DNA from: Diaphorobacter caeni | GTDB taxonomy: Bacteria; Pseudomonadota; Gammaproteobacteria; Burkholderiales; Burkholderiaceae_C | Direction of reading: 5' to 3' | Assembly (NCBI RefSeq): GCF_015354245.1 | Contig: NZ_JADKYZ010000010.1 | Coordinates: 1-64,000, forward strand | Length of the DNA stretch: 64,000 bases | Part shown: in pieces, positions 32,893-41,682 of the stretch | Numbering within the stretch: the first letter of the stretch is position 1 | Layout: each line of letters opens with the position of its first letter | The notes under the pieces: model-generated | Databases searched by the model: none | The model's input: only the letters and a program-made list of their open reading frames with translations | Told to the model about the DNA's origin: nothing | Position numbers and translations under genes: made by a program

Positions 32893-33759
32893 ATGTGCAT
32901 TCGAACCAAGGGCGCGCGAGCAGCCCTGATGATCCCGCTCGCCCTGTCGACGGCGCTTCTGGCTCCTTCGATGCATGCGCAGACCAGCGAGCGGATGCCC
33001 GATGTCTATCGTGATGGGCAGCCAGAGGTCCTGCAGGCTCCTCCGCCCCGGCGCTCCGCCGATGCAGCGCCCGTGCTGCAGCGTACCGAGTTTGCGCAGG
33101 CCTATGCGCGGGCCGGGCGGCCGACGATTGCGCTGTACTGGAATCGCCAGCTGGCCGAACTGATGGAGCCCAGCGACATCGTGCAGACCCACATCGAGAC
33201 GATGGACACAAGCGGCGGTGATGAAAGGCGGGCCGGTGAAGAGCGCACGAGAAACATCACCGTCACGACGCAACGCCTGAGCGGCAAGGACCCGCGCCGC
33301 GCGCGGCTGCCGGAGCACCTGGAGCTGCAACTGCGCTCGGCCTTCATGCAGACGGTGACTTCCGCAGGAGTGCGGCTTGTGGATCGCAACCTGGTGATCC
33401 GGTCCACCTCGGCACAACGCAAGGGGGCAGCGGCCGAGCGACATGGACAGCATGTCGAGAGCGAGGCCCTGCAGCGGCACGCGCGCTTGCTCATGGAAGT
33501 GCTGCACACGCCGGACCCGGCATCGCCCAGAGGCTGGTCGGTGCATGTCTCCATCAAGCGCGTGGAAGACGGCGCGGTGCTGACCGAGGGCTACATGGAC
33601 ACGCGTGCGCCGGAGCGGCCCGCCAACATGCCGAGGCGCTTCGAGGCCGACCCGAACGGCGGCTTCCGTGAGGTGTTGCCGAGCGACAGCATCGGCGACA
33701 TCGGTCGGCGCATGGGCGAGCAGACGCTGGCGCGACTTCACGAAGCCCTGTCGCATTGA
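32893..33759 (+). CDS. exported protein with CsgG/LpoB-like features
   Basis: This encodes 288 residues with a signal peptide (cleavage after SMHAQ) but no lipobox. The segment GRPTIALYWNRQLAELM and the later LELQLRSAFMQTVTSAGVRLVDRNLVIR have the spacing of a CsgG/LpoB-type domain (a nucleotide-fold-like sheet, then the VDR strand). The last third ends in a helix (IGRRMGEQTLARLHEAL). It probably works with the preceding lipoproteins at the outer membrane. The family assignment is tentative. Confidence 0.55.
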   Translation: MCIRTKGARAALMIPLALSTALLAPSMHAQTSERMPDVYRDGQPEVLQAPPPRRSADAAPVLQRTEFAQAYARAGRPTIALYWNRQLAELMEPSDIVQTHIETMDTSGGDERRAGEERTRNITVTTQRLSGKDPRRARLPEHLELQLRSAFMQTVTSAGVRLVDRNLVIRSTSAQRKGAAAERHGQHVESEALQRHARLLMEVLHTPDPASPRGWSVHVSIKRVEDGAVLTEGYMDTRAPERPANMPRRFEADPNGGFREVLPSDSIGDIGRRMGEQTLARLHEALSH

Positions 33760-33851
33760 TTGCGGCGGGCTTCAAGAACATCGGCACACATGCGAGGCAA
33801 GAGGCGTTCGAGCGCCGCTCGAATGGAATTCAAGGCAAGAGGAGAAGCAAC

Positions 33852-35315
33852 ATGGCAACCAGAACCCATCCCGATCGCACACGCTCCTTCAAGAGGCGCG
33901 TGATTTCATTGACGCCGTTGGCCGCGGCGTTGTGCGCGGCGACGCTGAGCTTTCCGGCGCAGGCCCAATGGGGCGCGCTGCTCCAGAGTCTGGTGCAGAC
34001 GCAGGCCAACAACGCGGCGCAGGAGGCTCAGAGGCAGGCCATCGAACAGGCTGCCGAGGCACCGCGAAAGAAGTGGGGCACGGCCAAGTCGGTGCCAGCC
34101 GATCTGCAGCAGCGTGCCAGCGCCTACGCTGCGCACATTGCGGATGTGCAGATGCGTCCGCTGCACGAGCGGCTCTACATCGAGGGCGAGCGCAATGCCA
34201 CGCTGAACTTCCAGCGGATCGGACTGGCGGCGCTGTCGAGCGGACAGATCGATGTGGCCGAGAAGGCGTTGGATGCGGCCACGCTGCGCATCGACCAGGT
34301 CTACGCGGACAACGAGGAGGCGAAAAAAGCCAAGTCGATGTGGACCGCCGAGAAGATCAAGGACTTCAAGGGCGAGCCCTATGAACGCGCGATGACCTAC
34401 TTCTACCGTGGGCTGGTCTACGCGGCACGAAGCGACTTTCAGAATGCGCGGGCCATGTTCAAGCAGGCGGACTACCAGGATACGGTGGCGGAGTCCGAAC
34501 AGTTCGCGGGGGACTTTGCACTCATGCCGTACATGGCGGGTTGGGCGAGCCACTGCGATGGCAACGCTGCGCTCGCTCAGGACTTTCTGCAGATGGCGAT
34601 CAAGGGCGATCCGTCCTATTCGAACATGTCCGCCGAACAGCCCGTGCTGGTGCTGCTCGAAACCGGGCGTGCGCCGTTCAAATACGGAGCGGGCAAGCAC
34701 GGCGAACAATTGAAGTGGCAGCCCTTTGATGCGCAGCCCTCCGAGGTGAGCGCGAGTTGCAAGGAGCCGCAGGACAGTGCCTGCTTCAACGGCAGCTTCA
34801 TCGTGGGCGCCGACATCGGCTTTCAGGCCACGACGCGTGGTGGCCGCCAGATCGACTCGGTGCTCAACGGAAAGGCATCGTTCAAGGATGGCGCGCAAGG
34901 CGTGGCGGATGTGGCGAGCAGCATCGGCTCGATAGGCATGAACGTGGCGATGAGCACCGGAAGCCGTGATGTGGCCGGCCTGGGCTTGCTGGGCATGTTC
35001 GCCGGGTTGGTTGCGCAGGGAGTTTCATCGTCCACGCAGGCCCAGGCCGACATCCGCGAGTGGGAGCAGTTGCCCGCGAACGTGTGGCTGGCAACCGCTC
35101 CGGCAAAGCTCCAAAGCGACCTGACGGCGCAGTGGGGGAGCACGGAGAACAAGGTGGATCTCACGCGCATCGTCGATGCGCCGACATGCCAGCTCTACTG
35201 GGGGCGCAGCACCTCGCCGCTGAGCGTTTCGGGAGATGCGGGTCCGCTGGAGCCGGGCGAGCATCCTGGCGATCCGGCGTTTCGCCAGGAGCTGGAGGCC
35301 TCGCTCGCCAGTTGA
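33852..35315 (+). CDS. exported TPR-like protein (COG3014-like)
   Basis: This encodes 487 residues from ATG 33852 (ribosome site AAGAGGAGAAG). The signal peptide ends FPAQAQ (cleavage near 38). The middle has helical hairpins with TPR character (RIGLAALSSGQIDVAEKALDAATLRIDQVYADNEEAKKAKS, then YERAMTYFYRGLVYAARSDFQNARAMFKQA). After that comes a glycine-rich, possibly membrane-associating stretch (~360-420, DVASSIGSIGMNVAMSTGSRDVAGLGLLGMFAGLVAQG). Such proteins are found beside LpoB/YcfL genes. Function unknown. Confidence 0.62.
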   Translation: MATRTHPDRTRSFKRRVISLTPLAAALCAATLSFPAQAQWGALLQSLVQTQANNAAQEAQRQAIEQAAEAPRKKWGTAKSVPADLQQRASAYAAHIADVQMRPLHERLYIEGERNATLNFQRIGLAALSSGQIDVAEKALDAATLRIDQVYADNEEAKKAKSMWTAEKIKDFKGEPYERAMTYFYRGLVYAARSDFQNARAMFKQADYQDTVAESEQFAGDFALMPYMAGWASHCDGNAALAQDFLQMAIKGDPSYSNMSAEQPVLVLLETGRAPFKYGAGKHGEQLKWQPFDAQPSEVSASCKEPQDSACFNGSFIVGADIGFQATTRGGRQIDSVLNGKASFKDGAQGVADVASSIGSIGMNVAMSTGSRDVAGLGLLGMFAGLVAQGVSSSTQAQADIREWEQLPANVWLATAPAKLQSDLTAQWGSTENKVDLTRIVDAPTCQLYWGRSTSPLSVSGDAGPLEPGEHPGDPAFRQELEASLAS

Positions 35316-35338
35316 CGGGCAAGGCTCCGGCGCGGCAG

Positions 35339-36469
35339 TCAATGCTTGCGCGAGTGGTGGCGCGCGAGGTGCAGGCGTTCGTCGAGCGAGGAGAGCACCA
35401 GCGCGAACACGATGCCGACGAGCGCGCCGAGGGCTGTGTCGTAGATGCGCGATACCGCCATGTCGGTCGCGCCCGAGTGGCCTGACAGCGCGGTCATCAG
35501 CAGCGCCATCGGCGTGATCGCCATCTGGCCGAGCGCGTAGTTGTAGCCGATGATGATCTCGGTGATGAACTGGAAGATCGCCACCACCAGCAGGATCTGC
35601 CAGAACGAGGGATGGGCCGACAGAATCAGCCACGCGATGAACGCCCCCACGATGGTGCCGAGCGTGCGTTGCCATGCGCGGTGGATGGTGCCGGGCAGGT
35701 GCACGCCCTGCAGAATGGCGATCGCGCCGATGGAGGCCCATGCGGGGTGTGACCAACCCATGGCGTAGGCGATCAGCGACGAGATCGCCGCGCAGACGGC
35801 CACGCGCGCGGCGAACTGCGGCGCATAGCCAGGCGTGAGCGGTGGCACGGCAGTTGAGGGCGATGCCGCAACCGTCGGTGGCGCGGGCAGGCTCACGTCG
35901 AGGTCGCGCAGCCGGTCGGTGAGTGTGCAGACGATCATCGCGATGAGCGCGCCGGCGCCGGTCGCGAAGACGCGCTCGGCCCATTCGGCGCCGGTGGTGA
36001 TGGGGCTGATCGCGGCGCTGGCAGCGAACACGAAGATCACCGCACCGGGAGCGCCGATCTGCGTGCGATGCGCGACGGCGGCCAGCAGACCCGCGACCAA
36101 CGAGAGCAGCAGCAGCATGCCCACCGGGTTGATGCCCAGCAGCGCGAACGACGACAGCACGGCCACGGGTGTCGTCAACAGGCAGCCGGCGGTGAACACC
36201 ATGCTGCGGCGCTTCGATGGCGAGGCGAATCGGCCGAACAGCGCCGCCATGCCGCCAAGTGCGGCAAAGCCCGCCATGTGCGACCACGGCGAGAGATGCA
36301 GCGCGATGGCCGCGATCACGACGGCGATCGTCGCCTGCATGCCGGCCACGGTGGCGTTGCGCACGGACGACGGTCGATTGAGCGACAGGCTCTCGCGCAG
36401 GCGCGCCGGGGCCAGCGTCTGCATCAGCATCTGGCCGTGCGAGGCGACGGTGCGCTCAGGATTTGTCAT
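35339..36469 (-). CDS. FUSC family inner-membrane protein
   Basis: This encodes 376 residues with two blocks of hydrophobic helices (~40-180 and ~225-365), the duplicated FUSC/aromatic-acid-exporter layout. Conserved segments include WSHPAWASIGAIAILQGVHLPGTIHRAWQRTLGTIVGAFIAWLIL, the FUSC signature. The family exports aromatic acids such as fusaric acid. It overlaps the upstream MarR gene by 14 bp and is probably controlled by it. Confidence 0.82.
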   Translation of the reverse strand: MTNPERTVASHGQMLMQTLAPARLRESLSLNRPSSVRNATVAGMQATIAVVIAAIALHLSPWSHMAGFAALGGMAALFGRFASPSKRRSMVFTAGCLLTTPVAVLSSFALLGINPVGMLLLLSLVAGLLAAVAHRTQIGAPGAVIFVFAASAAISPITTGAEWAERVFATGAGALIAMIVCTLTDRLRDLDVSLPAPPTVAASPSTAVPPLTPGYAPQFAARVAVCAAISSLIAYAMGWSHPAWASIGAIAILQGVHLPGTIHRAWQRTLGTIVGAFIAWLILSAHPSFWQILLVVAIFQFITEIIIGYNYALGQMAITPMALLMTALSGHSGATDMAVSRIYDTALGALVGIVFALVLSSLDERLHLARHHSRKH

Positions 36470-36914
36470 GGAGTGCGGCGATGCGCTGATCGATCACGTC
36501 GAACGCGTTGAGCAAGGTCTCGAGCGTCGCATCATCGAGTCCGACGAGCAGTTCGTCCTCGAGCACCACGAGGCGCTTGCGGATGGCCTGCACCGTGGTG
36601 CGGCCCTTGGGCGTGAGATTCAGCAGCTTGATGCGGCGGTCGGTCGGATGGGGCTGGCGCTCCACCAGTTCCTGCGCAACCAGCATGTCGAGCAGGCGCA
36701 CGAGGCTCGAGCCGTCAATGCCGACGGCGGAGGCGAGTTCACTCTGCGATACACCGTCGCCTAGGCGATAGAGATGTATCAGCGGTGCCCATACCGCATC
36801 GCTCAGTCCTGCGCTGGCCAGCCGCGTGTCTAGCGCCTGACGCCAGCGACGAGCCAATCCGACGAGTCGGAATCCCACACGCCTGCGGGGCGTTGCGTAG
36901 TCATTGCTGTTCAT
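36456..36914 (-). CDS. MarR family regulator
   Basis: This encodes 152 residues with a winged HTH: DAVWAPLIHLYRLGDGVSQSELASAVGIDGSSLVRLLDMLVAQELVERQPHPTDRRIKLLNLTPKG, including the DxR wing (TDRR). It is encoded immediately before the FUSC exporter gene and likely represses the pair until an aromatic ligand binds. The 123 bp upstream is AT-rich and holds its promoter. Confidence 0.88.
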   Translation of the reverse strand: MNSNDYATPRRRVGFRLVGLARRWRQALDTRLASAGLSDAVWAPLIHLYRLGDGVSQSELASAVGIDGSSLVRLLDMLVAQELVERQPHPTDRRIKLLNLTPKGRTTVQAIRKRLVVLEDELLVGLDDATLETLLNAFDVIDQRIAALHDKS

Positions 36915-37037
36915 TTATTAATTGTATAAAAATCATTTGAATACAAGCTACATAGCCGACAATGACTTGTTGCGGTTATGGTTTTTAGTCCAGCGGCTCG
37001 CTCATTTCCGGTGCTTGCATCAGCGGCCGGAAGACCT

Positions 37038-37398
37038 TCAGTTCACCATTTCCAAACAGGCGTTCGCGCACGTCTTGCACTCCTTGGCGCAGTGCTTGCA
37101 ATGGTCATGCGAGTGCTGGCTGCATTCGTTGGCAAACGTCAGGCTGGCCTCGCTGCAAATGCGGCAGAAGTGCCGTGCCAGTTCGCTGTTGCGCGCCATA
37201 GCGTTGGCGCTCAGGCTGCAGATCGCCGCGCAGTCGACATCAGGTGCAATGCAGCGTTGCATCATGCCGACCTCACTTTTCTTGAGGCATGCGCTCATGC
37301 ACATGTTGCACGCATGCGTTGCACGCGTCGATGCAAGCCTGATAAACGTGGGTTCCTGTGTCGGTGCCGGCGCTGCCGGGGTGGGTGTTCATCTGCAT
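37038..37398 (-). pseudogene. four-helix-bundle copper-binding (DUF326) protein, frameshifted
   Basis: The start at 37398 (MQMNTHPGSAGTD, ribosome site GGAGAG) opens the family N-terminus CIDACNAC, but this frame stops at 37273-37275. The rest of the protein is in another frame from ~37304 (MSACLKKSEVGMMQRC, then CAAICSLSANAMARNSELARHFCRICSEA, ending HCKHCAKECKTCANACLEMVN). The two parts match the Cys-rich four-helix Cu(I)-storage proteins and overlap in the same DNA, so a +1 slip near 37300 would join them. It could be a real mutation, a programmed frameshift or a sequence error. Confidence 0.7.
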
Positions 37399-37581
37399 GG
37401 GGCTCTCCAAAAGGGTTTCATTGCGCTGCGTGAAAGCGCAGGCGCGCACTAACAATGCACTTGCCACGCCAAAACGCAAAGCAGGGTGGTCGCTCTGCGC
37501 TCACCCCGCCATCACATCTGCGTCATTGCGTCGCAGGTTGCGACGATTGACTTGGTTGGTGGACGCTGCGCGTTGCTCCGG
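37399..37581. other. intergenic, no supported gene
   Basis: No gene or clear signal is seen between the two broken genes. Confidence 0.4.
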
Positions 37582-38064
37582 TCAATAGCCGGTTTCCTGC
37601 ACATAGTGCTTGTTAGCGCGCTCCCGGGCGGCCTTGAAGGCCGGCAGGGCTTTCTCGCGATGCAGGCGGCCCTCGGCGTGCTCGGCATCCCACTTGCGTG
37701 CCCACTCGGCGCGTGCGACATCCCAGTCGGTACCGGCCGCGCGAGCCTCTCATCCCACGCGGTAGGCGGGTTGGTAGTCCTAGTAGGTGTAGTCGGAGGA
37801 GTAAAAAGGCTCGCGCACATGGGCCTCGCACCAGTAAGCATCCTCGACCGTGGGATTGATCGCCTCTGCGGCTCCCTTGCCGGCCAGCCTACCCACAATG
37901 GCTCCCACCACAGCTCCGGCAGCCGCTCCAATGGGCCCACCAATCGATCCTGCAGCAGCTTCGGTGACAGCGCCGCCTGCGGCACCAATGCTGGTGCCAA
38001 TTGGATGCGCTCCGGGTTCTCCGCTGATGGGATCGCGATTGAGTTTGTCGTCTGAACTGCCCAT
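37582..38064 (-). pseudogene. glycine-zipper protein with two in-frame stop codons
   Basis: The start ATG at 38064 has a good ribosome site (AAGGAG). The first 94 codons give a glycine-zipper membrane-active protein (HPIGTSIGAAGGAVTEAAAG, then GGPIGAAAGAVVGAIVG), then EDAYWCEAHVREPFYSSDY. A TAG at 37780-37782 and a TGA at 37750-37752 interrupt it. The same frame then continues without a break for another 56 codons (ARAAGTDWDVARAEWARKWD and onward) to a TGA at 37582-37584. That continuation has the composition of the normal C-terminal half of this protein family, so the gene is probably decayed by two point mutations. Confidence 0.72.
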
Positions 38065-38196
38065 TTGTGATCTCCTTGAGCGACGGGAAACCACCATCGG
38101 CAGCCCTTCAAGCCATTGGGCCCGGGCTTGGCCGTCATGTCTGTAGGAGACGCGTGAAGACGCGGTTAGGACAGAAGTGTCCCGGTGGCTTCGCTC

Positions 38197-38223
38197 GGCA
38201 CATCAGGTAGTGCCTGACGTGCC
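38197..38223. terminator. hairpin without T-run
   Basis: GGCACATCAGG pairs with CCTGACGTGCC (one wobble pair) around a short loop, 13 bp after the stop of the acyl-CoA dehydrogenase gene. There is no T-run, so its role as a terminator is uncertain. Confidence 0.35.
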
Positions 38224-38235
38224 AAGTGGTGGCGC

Positions 38236-40581
38236 TTACCTCGATGCGGACGGGAACTTCAATACCGCCTTCGAGATGATGTTGCGCTGGATCTCATTGG
38301 TGCCGCCATAGATGGTGGTGACCAGCGATTGGAGGAACGGCGCGGGTCCCACCAGCCTGGTGTGCGGCTCGATCTCCAGCTCCGCGCCCGACCCCCCGTG
38401 AATGTCCGCCCAGCGCAGAAGTTCGCGGGCAATCTGCACGTAGGTTTCGGTGGCAAGAATCTTGAGTGAGGATACGGACGCAGGAAGCGTTTCGCCACGC
38501 TTCACAAACTCGGCGAAATAGGCGTAGTAGGACTCCAGCTCCTTGATGCTGGCCACCAGTTTTCCATAGGTCATGCGGAACGCGGGATCTTCATACAAAG
38601 CCTCTTTGCGAGCGAATTTCTGCAGCAGGCTGAGGGCCTGGCGCGACTGCTGCGGACTGCCCGCAAAAATCCGCTCGTGGCCAAGGAGATCCTTGGCAAT
38701 CTTCCATCCATCGTTTTCCGCACCCACGACATTGCTGCGCGGCACACGCACGTTGTCGAAGAACACTTCGCAGAACTCCTGCTCGCCCATCAAATTGGTG
38801 ATGGGGCGCACGGTGATTCCGGGGGACTTCAGGTTGATCAGCAAAAAGGTGATTCCCGCCTGCTTTTTCGCCGCCTTGTCGGTGCGGACCAAGGCGAATA
38901 TGAAGTCCGCATCATGCGCCAGGGTCGTCCAGATTTTCGAGCCATTGACCGTGTAGAAATCACCGTCGCTGACGGCTTCGGTCCTCAGCGACGCAAGATC
39001 GGAGCCGGCGTTGGGCTCGGAATAGCCTTGGCACCAGATGTCCTCACCTTTCAGAATGCGCGGCAGATAGTGGTTCTTCTGCTCCTGCGTTCCATGTTTG
39101 ATCAGCACAGGTCCGAGGTTGATGATGCCTTGATCGGGCAGACGCGCCACGCCGTAGTCTTCCATGACGTCGAAGAACTGGAGCAGCTTCTCCGGTGACA
39201 ACCCCATTCCGCCATATTCACGAGGCCATGCGGGCGCAAGCCAGCCCTTCGCGGAGAGTGCCATGTACCAATCGCGGCACTCATGCAAGCGCAGGCGACG
39301 CGGCACATGGCGCAGCGCGGTAGGGTAGTTGTTCTCGAGAAATTGATAGAGAACTGCCTTGAACTGCGCTTCTGGCAAGGCGTTGAGGTCGGTGCATTCA
39401 CCGCCCGCGGGCGCTGCCGTTTGGAGCGTTTCCCCGGCATATTGCGTGGCGACCGAAGTATCAATTGCCACGTCCATCAACCGCACGGATGCACCAAGCT
39501 GGCTGCTCAGATTGAGCGCGCGCTTGAGGTACAGCCCGATTTCCAGTTCATCCGTGTAGCCGATCGCGCCATGCAGTTGAACGGCGTTGCGGCACATGTC
39601 CGTTGCCAGTTCGGATGCGCGTGCCTTGAGTCGGCAGGCGATTTCCTGAAGCGCACCGGGATTGGCTTGCAGCAACTCATACGCATGCTTGAGCGAGGCG
39701 GTCATCGCAGAGATGCGGATGTAGTCATCGACCATCCGGTGCTGCAGGGCCTGATTGCTCGCCAGCACATTGCTGAACTGAACGCGCGCCGACAAGTACG
39801 CCTTGGTCGCGGCGAACACGACCTGCGCGATGCCCAGACATTCCTGCGCGATGGTGAGGCGCGCGACGTGCAGCGCGTGATTGACCGCGCGGTCTACGGC
39901 TTCTCCGCGCGCGAGTATCTGCTCGGGGGCGACGGCGGCGTCAAAGTGGTAATGCGCACAGCAGGTTCCATCGACGCGGGGTTCGCGGCGAATCTCCACT
40001 CCGGGATGCGCCAGCGGCAGGCGGATCAGGACCGGCTCACTGTTCTGACGCGCGTGTACCAGCACGCTGTCCACTTCAGCCGCCTGCATCACCCAATGCT
40101 TCTCACCCTTGAGAATCAATCGACCGTCGGCCACGCTCAGCGATGTCGCTGCAGAGCTGGGCGATATCTCGCTGCTGTCTTCTTGCCACGCGACGGCGCA
40201 CACATGTTGAGCGCTGAGGACTTCCGCCAGAAGCTGGGCGACTTGCGGTGTTAGGGCAAGCTGCGTCAACACCGAGCACGGAAAGACCGCGCAGGCCACG
40301 AACGGGTCCGGCGCGAGCCGGGCCCCCAATTGCTTTGCGATGGCTCCCCATGCCTCGAAGCCCAGGCCGAGACCGCCGCTCGCTTCGTCAACGCCCGCCC
40401 CGATCAGGCCGGCTTCGGCCATGGCGCCCCAGAACGCGTGATCCAACGCGCCTTTGTTTTGCGCGTGGGCACGCATGCGATTGGTGGACGAATGCCGACC
40501 CACCAGATCGTGTGCCGATTCACCGAATTCCTCGCAGGATGACGATGCACCAAAAAGCTCGTAAATATCAGGGTATTCCAT
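38236..40581 (-). CDS. fused double acyl-CoA dehydrogenase
   Basis: This encodes 781 residues made of two acyl-CoA dehydrogenase modules. Module 1 (~1-380) has a degenerate flavin region and ends with AIGYTDELEIGLYLKRALNL. Module 2 (~395-781) has the standard WCQGYSEPNAGSDLASL flavin/substrate motif, FFDNVRVP and YGGTNEIQRNII. At the YxGT position module 2 has Gly where MCAD has its catalytic Glu, as in heteromeric steroid-type dehydrogenases (ChsE/FadE34-like), where the base lies elsewhere. It likely oxidises a bulky or branched acyl-CoA. It is divergent from the Bug-CaiB-ECH operon. Confidence 0.85.
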   Translation of the reverse strand: MEYPDIYELFGASSSCEEFGESAHDLVGRHSSTNRMRAHAQNKGALDHAFWGAMAEAGLIGAGVDEASGGLGLGFEAWGAIAKQLGARLAPDPFVACAVFPCSVLTQLALTPQVAQLLAEVLSAQHVCAVAWQEDSSEISPSSAATSLSVADGRLILKGEKHWVMQAAEVDSVLVHARQNSEPVLIRLPLAHPGVEIRREPRVDGTCCAHYHFDAAVAPEQILARGEAVDRAVNHALHVARLTIAQECLGIAQVVFAATKAYLSARVQFSNVLASNQALQHRMVDDYIRISAMTASLKHAYELLQANPGALQEIACRLKARASELATDMCRNAVQLHGAIGYTDELEIGLYLKRALNLSSQLGASVRLMDVAIDTSVATQYAGETLQTAAPAGGECTDLNALPEAQFKAVLYQFLENNYPTALRHVPRRLRLHECRDWYMALSAKGWLAPAWPREYGGMGLSPEKLLQFFDVMEDYGVARLPDQGIINLGPVLIKHGTQEQKNHYLPRILKGEDIWCQGYSEPNAGSDLASLRTEAVSDGDFYTVNGSKIWTTLAHDADFIFALVRTDKAAKKQAGITFLLINLKSPGITVRPITNLMGEQEFCEVFFDNVRVPRSNVVGAENDGWKIAKDLLGHERIFAGSPQQSRQALSLLQKFARKEALYEDPAFRMTYGKLVASIKELESYYAYFAEFVKRGETLPASVSSLKILATETYVQIARELLRWADIHGGSGAELEIEPHTRLVGPAPFLQSLVTTIYGGTNEIQRNIISKAVLKFPSASR

Positions 40582-40728
40582 TATAAAAATAGATGGTCAA
40601 TTGGGATGGTGTTCATATTACGAATCCCCTGAAGGGTTGGTGTCGAAAATGCTTTAGAGCTGATATAGCAAAGTTGTTATGCCTTTCAGGCGATGCATAC
40701 CTATCATGGATGGCAATCAGGAGACAAT

Positions 40729-41682
40729 ATGAGCTTGAAGTTTTATGTTTGCGCCGCGCTTGCCGCATTTTCCTTGTCGGCATTTTCTCAGAATGCGACG
40801 GAGCACTATGTCGAGAAAATAGTCATCCCATATTCGGCTGGCGGTATCACGGATTTATATGGTCGTTTGTTGGCGAGTAAGCTTTCTGTAATCCAAGGAA
40901 AGCCCGTGATTGCAGATAATAAACCGGGTGGTGGCGCTTCCATCGGGTCTGCGAGCGTGGCCAATGGACCGGCTGACGGCAAAACCATTCTCCTTGGCAG
41001 CGTTGGCAGTGCCACTAATCCTTATATGATTCGGCAACTATCCTATAAGCCCGAGAATCTTCGACCCATCGCCAAGGTGGCCAGCAGCCCGTTGATTCTG
41101 TTCGTCAGAAGCGGACTTCCTGGCGATCTGAACAAGCTGCTTGAATATGCTTCGACTCCAAAGGGACAATTGAGTTTCGGCAACTCGGGTGCGGGATCCA
41201 GCCCGAATTTGGCTGCTGCGCTGTTTGCTAAGGAAAATGGCCTGAAGGTCACGCATGTCAATTACCGCGGTACATCGGCAGCCATGAACGATTTGCTCTC
41301 GGGACAACTTGACGGGTATTTCGATACCGCTCAGGCAATGCGCTATGTGGAAACCGGAAAGATTCATCCGATCGCGGTGGCTTCGTCAAAAAGAATCGAA
41401 CTCGCTCCGGATGTTCCAACCTTTGCTGAACTAGGAAAAAAGAATATTGAAGCTGAAAGCTGGTGGGGTATTTTTGTTCAAAAGAATACTTCAGAGGATT
41501 TTGTTTCAAAAATTAATGAATCGCTGAAGAGCATCGTGCAAAGTGACGAAGTCAAACAGCAGGCCAAGGAAATGGGCGCCATCGCGGACTACAAAGATGA
41601 GGCGCAATTTAAGAAGTTCTTCGTCAATGAGGGAAATCGCTGGGGTGCTATTATTAAAGAAGAAAAACTAACCAGTGAATAA
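40729..41682 (+). CDS. Bug family periplasmic solute receptor
   Basis: This encodes 317 residues from ATG 40729 (ribosome site CAGGAGA). A signal peptide (MSLKFYVCAALAAFSLSAFS) precedes IVIPYSAGGITDLYGRLLASKL. The conserved PDVPTFAEL and NYRGTSAAMNDL segments of the Bug fold follow. It is the first gene of a tight five-gene operon whose later products act on CoA thioesters, so the ligand is probably the carboxylic acid that feeds the pathway. Base composition here is lower in GC than in the rest of the window. Confidence 0.88.
   Translation: MSLKFYVCAALAAFSLSAFSQNATEHYVEKIVIPYSAGGITDLYGRLLASKLSVIQGKPVIADNKPGGGASIGSASVANGPADGKTILLGSVGSATNPYMIRQLSYKPENLRPIAKVASSPLILFVRSGLPGDLNKLLEYASTPKGQLSFGNSGAGSSPNLAAALFAKENGLKVTHVNYRGTSAAMNDLLSGQLDGYFDTAQAMRYVETGKIHPIAVASSKRIELAPDVPTFAELGKKNIEAESWWGIFVQKNTSEDFVSKINESLKSIVQSDEVKQQAKEMGAIADYKDEAQFKKFFVNEGNRWGAIIKEEKLTSE

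Noticed and set aside
36922-37452. Plus-strand frames of 151-176 codons
   Set aside because: They are antisense to the Cys-rich copper protein remnant, whose family pattern is clear on the minus strand.
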